Shown one piece after another: positions 1-9,300 of a stretch of 11,051 nucleotides of DNA. The stretch covers positions 131,053 to 142,103 of the forward strand of contig NW_003152253.1 of NCBI RefSeq assembly GCF_000003605.2. The letters run 5' to 3'. The notes beneath the pieces are model-generated. The model ran no database searches, was not told the DNA's origin, and saw nothing but the letters and a program-made list of their open reading frames with translations. Position 1 is the first letter of the stretch; each line of letters starts with the position of its first letter. The translations under genes and the position numbers were made by a program. The DNA comes from Saccoglossus kowalevskii. Taxonomy: Eukaryota > Hemichordata > Enteropneusta > Harrimaniidae.

Positions 1-160
1 CCTAGGGTCTTTCATAGCTTTGACAATATCCACTAGTGGGGATTTTAGAGCCATACCTAGGGTCTTTCATAGCTTTGACAATATCCACTAGTGGGGATTT
101 TAGAGCCATACCTGGGGTCTTTCATAGCTTTGACAATATCCACTAGTGGGGATTTTAGAG
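1..160 (-). repeat. 55-bp tandem repeat, three copies, each with an e12 donor site
   Basis: Copies at 111-160, 56-110 and 1-55. Each holds the last 49 nt of e12 plus the first 6 nt of the intron (gtatgg). The copies differ at one base only (CCCCAG in the exon copy, CCCTAG in the other two), so the duplication is recent or kept uniform. Donors fall at 110-111 and 55-56; a third would sit across the window's left edge. As 55 is not a multiple of three, adding one unit shifts the frame and reaches TAG at 57-59. Confidence 0.95.
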
Positions 161-305
161 TAAGCCTTTCATCTTCATCTTTACTGGCATCCTCCCCATC
201 TGTCTTGTCCAAGATGGTTCCCATAGCATCACGTAGCATGGAAGTTTGGGCATTGTCTGTAGCAACATCAGTAGAAGTAGTTGCTATGACATTTATTGGT
301 GTTGA
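112..305 (-). CDS. DEPDC5: DEPDC5 window exon 12 (linker just before the DEP domain)
   Basis: 194 nt, phase 0 in (gtttcctcctttgtag, a strong acceptor), phase 2 out (CCCCAG|gtatgg). It encodes STPINVIATTSTDVATD, an acidic segment (DKTDGEDASKDEDE), then KSPLVDIVKAMKDP. The L.(D/E)I(V/L).AMK.P segment matches the short helix that sits just in front of the DEP domain in animal DEPDC5. The last 49 nt of this exon and the donor are tandemly repeated twice more toward base 1. The first donor is chosen because the next one adds a TAG stop. Confidence 0.87.
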
Positions 306-3300
306 CTACAAAGGAGGAAACAGATGAAGTGTTGAAATTATTATCCATGTATTGATGTACCTCAGATCTCTTTATTGTTGTTGTCAAGGCAACCAATTCC
401 ATCTAACTCAAAGAAAATCATTAGGACTAGTTTATCCAAACTGGTTTATCCAAACTGTATTTCTGGACTGGAAATTTTTCAGACTGGTTCATTTTTCCTG
501 GTTTTTTAAGACTGGTTCATGCAGGCTGGTTCATGCAGACTGGTTCTCACAGATGCCATAATGCATTACCAATTCAGAATGTGTAGTTCTATAGTCTGTT
601 TAAATATAAGACATGGACCACCCCAATACATGATTCTTTTGTTGTTGTTGTTGTTGTTGTTACTACTATAATAACAAACACTTTGAGGGGAGGGGGCATA
701 CAATTATTTTGTTATAGTGAAGTGTTCACTATAATATTTCTCAGTTGAAATTTGCTACTACCACCAAATCAATTATTATCTATGGTAGTATTAAGCTTAT
801 CGTAATGACACAATACAAAAGCTATGGTGGAGCAGTATTAATTTTTTTACCTTCTGTGCTGCTGCAGGTGACCCTTCCTTCTCCAACACTGTTTGTGATG
901 TTAACGATGTAAGTTCAGCAGTGCTTGGTCTCCTTGAAGGCGGTCTGCTTGTGGGCTGCTGGACATCGTGAGCTTGTTTCTACAATGTACACATTGTTCA
1001 CATGAATTGTACACATGAATTTAACATGCAATTCCTTGACTTTGTGAAGCTAATGAATCAAGCAATGATCCCGAAAGGGTGTATTGTAAGAGTTTCAAGA
1101 CAATATAACTCTTAGTGACCTCACAAAATATTCAAATCTCAAAAAATCTAAATTTTCACTAAGTTAAGGAGCACAGTTCATGTCTCACCATCTGTTTTCT
1201 CATTGAGCCGGGTGGTCGTCTGATTCTATTCAAACCCTCTATGAATCTAAGGAAACCTTCAAATTTTTCAATGGATGGGTTTGACTCCTCAGTTGTGTAG
1301 ATATCAAATGTTTCACTACTCCCATCGGTGATTTTCTTTGTGGCTGCATTGCATGCTGGGAGCAGGAGGAAACGACTCCTCCAGTACTTCAGAGACTATA
1401 AAAAAACATGCATGTTGAGAAAAATAGGTTGCATTTGCTATCAGGGATTTTTTTTTAACAAGGGAACAGGGGTGCATGGCCATGCGCCCCCTTATCCAAT
1501 TCTGATTGACCAGGGATCACATGTGGCCACAGTCTTCAACTGTCACCTGTCTGATAGTAATTTTGGCCCCAAGGAAGCCATAGAATGCTCCATTTTAACT
1601 TTTCTAACTCTGGTAGAGAGAACCCTACTGTATCTCCTCCACTTGGTGGCACCGCTGAATTGCAGTGCTCCCTCTTGCAGTTTTTTTCTAGAAAAACCCC
1701 TGGCTATTATAAAAGTTGTGATCAGAGACATTTTAGTAAACACAAAAAGGTGAATAAATTACTTATTATTTTCACTGGAAGTCACTTACACTGAAAACAA
1801 CTAAAGGACTAAAAAAAAAAAAAAACTTTAGCTTTTTGTCATCGTGCACCTCACAAATTTTTGAAATGGAGAAATGTTTATTTTCTGTTTCAAAGGATGG
1901 TTCGTTGATCCAAATCAATCTTCAATATACATATTTGAAAGCTTTATTTAAATAAATAAATGATTAATTAATTTCAGTGCAATAATGCAAAAAAAAATAT
2001 TACATCATTTTTCAATTGCAACAAGAAGCGAAACCTTGTTTTTCCCTTAAGTCTAATAATAGAAATTTACAAGTATTATAAATGAATCCCATAAACGTAC
2101 ATGAGAAGCAGTGAGGCTAAACCAGTGAGGAAATGGATTCAAAGTTCAATCTCGAAAATGAAAATTTGAATGACTTGTACACACACACTGGTGTAGTAAA
2201 TCAATCAATGTACACAGAAACTACAAATGAAACATAATGTATAATGAATATATAAAATTTGAACATAATCAGTCAAAGCATGTCAGAGATATGGCTCTAG
2301 AAGCGCATTCATTAAAACAAAATGGCCGCCAATCAGTCATTTTGAATCTAATCTGAAAAATAAAATGATCTGAATCAGGAATCGATAATGTCTAATGTAT
2401 GTACAAGTTTAAACAAAATCAATCCATAAATGCTACAAATGCTAAATTTTTGATGATTTTTTCAGCACAAAAATGGCCTCAATTTGGCAATTTTGAATCA
2501 GAACGTGAAACAAATTGATGTGCATGTGTATAATATTATGTATGATGTATGTGTGAAGTTTGAATATAATTGGTCCAGGAATGTCTATGATATAGGTCCA
2601 GACACACGGATACACGCACAGACGCACAGAGATCAATCCACAAGTCCCTTTTTCGGACTGCGTCCAAACGGGAACTAAAAATATTTGCTCCAACATGTAT
2701 CTCTTATTATCTTATCTCTGCTATAGTCTATTTACAATGCATCATAACTATTGTTGCTAACAAAAAGACAAGTTTTAAAACTAAAAATGGCCACCAGTCG
2801 GCCAAATGCTATATTCATAATTATTTGTCCAGTATCATTTTAATGATACTTGAGTCAGGTGACACTTGCTTGAATATAAAGAAAAATGTAGAAATAATAG
2901 CCATTTTTTTGACACACTTCTCAAACACTAAATCTGTATCTTCTCATTACCTCCATTAAGCCATAGTCCTCACAAGCACAGACATAATTATCCAAATAGT
3001 TCCAGTTGAATTCATCTGTAATCTGTTCTCTCTGATCACCTAGCTTGGATGGACGGAAGAGAGCCGTGGCTGGTTCGTAGTCTTTCTTATCAACAGTCCA
3101 TAGTTGGTATCTATATTCTACAGTTGGGTTAGAGTACAGATGTCTAAAAGTATAGAAGTTAGAAATGGTATTGAAATTTCTATTGTTATCAATAATGTGT
3201 TTAAATATTTATCAAAAAGACATTTTTTATTTGGAGCTGGCTATCTTCTTATACTAAAATACTGTGGAATACTTTATTTTTGCTGGAATTAATTTTCGCT

Positions 3301-6300
3301 GAAAAGGCATTTTGAGCATTTTGTATGTACTGAGGACAAATAAAAATGGCTCAGGCAAGCCAGAGAAATGGTTGATAAACAAATTCTAATATTATTTTTT
3401 ACAAAACTTGCCACCTTTTGATCAAAAGGGAATGAAAGAAAAAACAAATTGACATGCATACATGTTGTATGTACATCATTATGTATGTCTTTGTATCAAC
3501 TTTCATACAATGTTGCATATCCAATAAATGTTTTGGACTTCATCCAATGAGAACCAATTGTAGAAAATATGAATACTGTAAACAAAAAATTTTTGGAATT
3601 CAGTAATTTTAACGTTTTTGTGATAACTTTAATTTTAAAAAATTCATTGCGACTTTCTGGCTAAAGCACTTTTAGTGATTTTCAGTATGATCTGAACATT
3701 GTCAAGCTTTAATTTTGCGAGAAGAGATTGAAAGTAATATTTTGAATTGGTTTTATCTACCTTGGTCTATACTTGTAGACAGAGATTACTTCTTCACTCA
3801 AACTAAATCGATGGAACGTACGGCCCATGCTGAGAAAATATTCAAATGACGCCTCCTGTGAACAAAGCATAATTTACATAACATGCATATTTGGTTAATT
3901 GTCACTCATTGATCAGTGACTACGATTGTTACTTCAAAGATTATGGATTTATGATTTGAGGCGGGCAGTTTAAATTGATGAATACAGTATATAGAGAAAG
4001 ATAGACTGACTTCCTTAAGTGCCTCACGTTTCTATATTTTACAAATAATTCGTAAACTTTCAAAGGTAATACGAGAGACTGTAGAATCCCCATGCCTGGC
4101 AGTAAAATACCTGCCCGTATTCTTCTGACAATGTCATTAGTACTTTCCCCTTTTTTACAACACATGGTTGCTAAGCAACCGGGAACACCAGAACTGCTGG
4201 TTTCGCGTGTGGCAAGCATTTAACACTAATTAAGTACGGAAAGCTGTACCATGGAGGTACTGGCTGTACTGAGTACAGGTGAGCGTTTCTCTATATCTCT
4301 ACAACACACCCTTGCTTGTAGATGAATACTAACAAAGTCACATACGACTGCATAGTGTAAACTATCAATGCTAAATTACATTACCTGATAATTCCGTCCA
4401 CTCATAGATGTGGCTGATTTGGGTTTGGGAGTCTTGCGAGACATCACAATCAATTGACAGCCCTGCATCAGTCGCTGAGAGATTATCTCTTTGTATACTT
4501 GCTCCACCGAGAGTTTCTTTGTGCCGACAAGGATTTCATCAGCAAGAAGGGTGTACATAGATTCTTTGTATGATTTATTCAGCTCACTATCTTTGGGGTA
4601 AAAGTCGGTAGTGAGCGGAAGACACGCGGGCCATATTAGGGACTTCCAATCAACCCCTGGAGATAAAAAACAAAACAAATAATTAATAAATAAAAAAATC
4701 AAGCTGTTTATAAGGGTGGGAGATAACACTGAGATCACACGAATACATAATTTTCTTGTTTTATACAATGTTTTATACATATGTTTTTTTTTATTCTCAT
4801 TTGTCATATATTTGTTTTTAATTTATTTTTGCGGCAGATAATTTTTACATTTGCTGCTAATTGCTAGTGTATGTGCGAATCAGAGTGCAAAACCAAATAT
4901 CGCTTAATTGGAAGGCAGGGCAGATGTGCTGTGATTCATACTACTTGAGTTGTCAGCTAGCTAAAAGAATCAAACCCAGAACCCCATTGATTTGAACACA
5001 CTAACCACTGTACCCTTGAACTTGACATATCTATATATATCGTATTTGCTCTATTCAATCAGCAAATCCGCTTACATAAATTACAGATTGAGGTGTTTCT
5101 ATATTCAAAAAATTTTAATATTTTAATATAATATTTTAATGATTCAATATATACATACATTCAGAATTTGAGCATTGCCCTGTGAATTATAGTAAAACCA
5201 CAAATATTTGTGTTCCCGACCTGTGTACACTGAACACTAATGTAAGTGTTCGCTTTAGACAGGTTTTTTATTGCTGTATGTAGAGTGGAGATATAACAAA
5301 AATATTGCCTACCAGTTTGCATGAGAGGAGACCATTCCTGTTCACCTGTCACTCCCCAGTACCATCCTTCTTTCATGTTTTTAGGAAGACTACTGTTCGG
5401 CCCGCTATGAGCCGCAGGACGATGAGAGGTTAATGTTTCACTTCGCCCTCTGTATGCATACTCTACAGCAATAATAATAGAAAAATCAGAATTTATTAAT
5501 AAAATTTCTCAGTGTAACATGTGACTTCAGGTTTTAACTTTTTGTGCATCATAGTTTTTTCACACAAATTTTAGTATAGCATTTTACCTATTTTTATGTG
5601 TTTTTTGGAATATTTGTTGATAATTTTGATCCAAATGGACATAATATCATACTGGATATAGATCTTGATCAAAATTAAGGAAAAAATAAAAAAAAATTAA
5701 TATGTCATTTTAATTTTGTGAACGAGAACAAAAGTTGTCTTTGGCAGCATTATTATTTAAGAATAGAAACATCTTGGGTATTTTGTGGTCTAGTGAAATG
5801 CTATCAATTTATATTCTCACAATCAAAATTTAAGTTCTCAATACAAGGGAAGAATAGCTACAATATTACAAATGCGGTGCAGCTTGCACAGTGGAATAAA
5901 AAATTAAGCAAAAGAAAATAACCCTAACCTGTAGTGAGTTCATGTGTGTTGATTACACTGCCGATACTCTGCACTGTTTTCACACTCTCAGCACCAAGAC
6001 TCTGCAGTGAGACATTGCTAGACATACTCGACATACTGGCAGACGAGTGAAAACCAAACGAATTTTGAGAGTCTGAGTCTGTGGTTCTAGCATGCACTGA
6101 CACTTTCTTTCGGAATTCCACAGCAGCCGAAGCAGCAGCCGTGACTTTCCTGGTCGGTGGTGAACATCCATAAGGTTCGTCGTCAATGTTGTCTAGTAAA
6201 GTGAGTTGGTGGTGTGTCTGCATTGCTTTGCCAGATGGACCTTAGAGGTAAAGAATCATACACTATAGTGTATCATGCATAGCCCTGAACCGGAAGTGTT

Positions 6301-9300
6301 TTATGAGATGGTGATATTTACATTCGATCATTATCTGCCCACTCAAACATTGTTAAGACCTTCCTTTAATTTCTTGTATAAGTGAATTTGACAACATGTT
6401 GTCAAATTAAATTAAGTTTTTGAAGACTAATACGGTAGGTTGCTTTTTGTTCTTTCAATACAGCCCATTCTAGCAACACTTTGGGTGCAGGACCAACTTT
6501 ATGAATAGTTATGAATAGTTAGGTGCATATTCAGCTAACTAGCAACTAGTCATATTAAATGCACCTTCAGCTAACTAGCAACTAGTCATATCAGGTGTAC
6601 TTTTAGCTAACTAGCAACTAGTGATATTTGGTGTACTTTTATCTAACTAGCAACTAGCCATATAAGGTGCTCCTTCAGCTAACTAGCAACTAGTCATATC
6701 AGGTGTACTTTTAGCTAACTAGCAACTAGTGATATTTGGTGTACTTTTATCTAACTAGCAACTAGCCATATAAGGTGCTCCTTCAGCTAACTAGCAACTA
6801 GTCATATTAGGTGTACCTTCAGCTAACTCGCAACTAGTCACATTAGGTGCACCTTCAGCTAACTAGCAACTAGTCATATTAGGTGTACATTCAGCTAACT
6901 AGCAACTAGTCATATTAGGTGTACTTTTAGCTAGCTAGCAACTAGTCATATTAGGTGCACATTCAGCTAACTAGCAACTAGTCATATTAGGTGTACTTTT
7001 AGCTAACTAGCAACTAGTGATATTTGGTGTACTTTTATCTAACTAGCAACTAGCCATATAAGGTGCTCCTTCAGCTAACTAGCAACTAGTCATATTAGGT
7101 GTACCTTCACCTAACTCACAACTAGTCACATTAGATGCACCTTCAGCTAACTAGCAACTAGTCATATTAGGTGTACATTCAGCTAACTAGCAACTAGTCA
7201 TATTAGGTGTACTTTTAGCTAGCTAGCAACTAGTCATATTAGGTGCATATTCAGCTAACTAGCAACTAGTCATATTAGGTGTACTTTTAGCTAGCTAGCA
7301 ACTAGGTGCATATTCAGCTAACTAGCAACTAGTCATATTAGGTGTACTTTTAGCTAGCTAGCAACTAGTCATATTAGGTGCACATTCAGCTAACTAGCAA
7401 CTAGTCATATTAGGTGTACTTTTAGCTAACTAGCAACTAGTGATATTTGGTGTACTTTTATCTAACTAGCAACTAGCCATATAAGGTGCTCCTTCAGCTA
7501 ACTAGCAACTAGTCATATTAGGTGTACCTTCAGCTAACTCGCAACTAGTCACATTAGGTGCACCTTCAGCTAACTAGCAACTAGTCATATTAGGTGTACA
7601 TTCAGCTAACTAGCAACTAGTCATATTAGGTGTACTTTTAGCTAGCTAGCAACTAGTCATATTAGGTGCATATTCAGCTAACTAGCAACTAGTCATATTA
7701 GGTGTACTTTTAGCTAGCTAGCAACTAGTCATATTAGGTGCATATTCAGCTAACTAGCAACTAGTCATATTAAATGCACCTTCAGCTAACTAGCAACTAG
7801 TCATATCAGGTGTACTTTTAGCTAACTAGCAACTAGTGATATTTGGTGTACTTTTATCTAACTAGCAACTAGCCATATAAGGTGCTCCTTCAGCTAACTA
7901 GCAACTAGTCATATTACCGGTAGGTGTACTTTAAGCTAGCTAGCAACTAGCCATATTAGGTGTACCTTCAGCTAACTAGCAACTAGTCATATTAGATGCA
8001 CCTTCAGCTAACTCGCAACTAGTCACATTAGGTGCACCTTCAGCTAACTAGCAACTAGTCATATTAGGTGTACGTTTAGCTAGCTAGCAACTAGTCATAT
8101 TAGGTGCACATTCAGCTAACTAGCAACTAGTTATATATAATTGTCTTCCGTTCAATCATCACTATCGTGCCAAAATACACTATGTGACAACTTTTTTTAA
8201 GTTGTTTTTTTGCAAAAAGCTTGAATAAATAAATAAATTCATCGCATCATAGTGGTGTCAAAACATTGTGTGGAATTCAACAAACACGAAGGTACTTTTT
8301 GGATATTTCCATGCTTCATAATGTGTTTTTGATCAAAGAACACCATATTTCTTTCCGAAAGATCAGGATTGTGACATTTAACTATAAAAATTCAAGTTGA
8401 AAATCGAATCATTTGATTTCTTGGCAGAAGTTCGGTTTGCACCTTTCTGCAAGATCTGAAAGTAATCGCAAAATCACCTATAGGAAATGTGTGAGTCCAT
8501 CTTCTCTTATTGGAAGTCAGTCTGTCAAACATTTGACTAGGTGCAAACGGATTAATAAGTGCTCTTCTTTGCCGCTGTGCATATGGCCATGCTTTGCTGA
8601 GTGAATGGTCAGTCACCATGCTAGCACTGCCAACAATAGTACGCTTTGGAAGACTATCATTCTCCTCTACAGAACCACTTTCATGGAAACTCTTGCTCAA
8701 CATTTCTGAAAAAAATACAAATTGGATTTTTAAAACAAAGCTGAGTTAAAAGTAAGATATAACTAGATCAACAACTCACAAGCCACAACAAATTTGGAGA
8801 AAGGGGGGGGGGGCACTGTCAAAATTATTCAGGACTTCAAGACCCTCACAGGTTAATACAGTTTATAGTTTTTGTTTTTTTTATGAGTCATCAGCGTTTG
8901 AATGACATCAGCTCAAGGCACACAGACTACCAAGTCTTGTAAGAAACTGAGAGGTTAATACAGTTCATAACTTATTATCAGTCATCAGGGTTTGAATAAC
9001 ATCAGCTCAAGGCACTAGAAAGGCCCGTTAAAAACAGATGCAGTTCATAATGTATTAAGTCAACAAGGTTTGAATTAACAACACCTGAAAGCTCACAGAC
9101 TAGGAATTCTTGACATAAATAATTAAGGCAACACTTACACAAGCATATTGTGGCCAATGCACCTGTTAACATAGGCAGGCCATACATGTAACAAGCTGTG
9201 GATAGACTTACTTCTTTCATGTGATGAACGTCTATTGCAACCACTGATGGTGATTGCTCTGGTTCTAGATCTAGGGATTTGTACTGCATCACTGGAATAA

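Larger units (their letters stand above)
306..850 (-). other. Intron between e11 and e12
   Basis: 545 nt, GT..AG, phase 0. It contains a degenerate 14-bp minisatellite (425-553), a (GTT)7 microsatellite (641-661) and AT-rich unique sequence. No conserved coding segment is visible on either strand; the plus-strand open frame across the minisatellite (352-561) is explained by the repeat. Confidence 0.85.
1396..2950 (-). other. Intron between e9 and e10
   Basis: 1555 nt, phase 0. Near its 3' end it has a 22-bp near-palindrome (1469-1490). An A15 run lies at 1811-1825. The 2168-2680 section is an interspersed repeat made of three diverged ~150-bp units, and a 20-bp inverted repeat lies at 2831-2850. 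The long plus-strand open frame at 1328-1753 partly overlaps antisense e10 and shows no family I recognise, so I do not call a gene. Confidence 0.8.
3856..4384 (-). other. Intron between e7 and e8
   Basis: 529 nt, phase 0. Between about 4130 and 4290 it is richer in CpG than its surroundings and holds an EF-C/X-box-like palindrome, a Kozak ATG and a plus-strand donor (see separate entries). A minus-strand open frame at 3941-4219 is not an exon of DEPDC5: its only good donor (GGGCAG|gtattt) leaves phase 1 whereas e8 needs phase 0. Confidence 0.75.
6241..8477 (-). other. Intron between e4 and e5 (carries the minisatellite)
   Basis: 2237 nt, phase 1, joining FPI-G to PSGKA. In transcript order it has 341 nt of unique AT-rich sequence (8137-8477), the 1.6-kb minisatellite, and 280 nt of unique sequence with two perfect palindromes (6385-6408, 6258-6273) before the acceptor. 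No open frame of 60 codons or more lies in the array: the monomer has stops in all six frames. Confidence 0.93.

Noticed and set aside
1639-1652. CTCF-like motif CCACTTGGTGGCAC
   Set aside because: It fits a degenerate consensus with one mismatch, but a 14-bp degenerate match is expected by chance and nothing else supports it.
1328-1753. Plus-strand 141-codon frame as a gene
   Set aside because: Its start is antisense to the conserved e10, it has no recognisable domain and includes low-complexity and repeat-like DNA.
3941-4219. Minus-strand 92-codon frame as an alternative DEPDC5 first exon; its STNDIVRRIR also resembles a cytidylyltransferase motif
   Set aside because: Its donor leaves phase 1, incompatible with e8 (phase 0). 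The motif likeness covers about ten residues with no flanking similarity.
4376-4807. Single 143-codon minus-strand gene
   Set aside because: Only the part from 4656 to 4385 is DEPDC5 sequence; the upstream residues are intron read-through before a tatctccag acceptor.
4850-5022. Functional tRNA gene
   Set aside because: Box A and box B are degenerate and no cloverleaf with a paired acceptor stem can be drawn.
6521-8136. CRISPR-like array
   Set aside because: Repeat units are contiguous 36-bp monomers with no unique spacers, in an intron of an animal gene; it is a minisatellite.
8413-8604. Plus-strand 63-codon frame
   Set aside because: Shadow of conserved exon e4 on the other strand.
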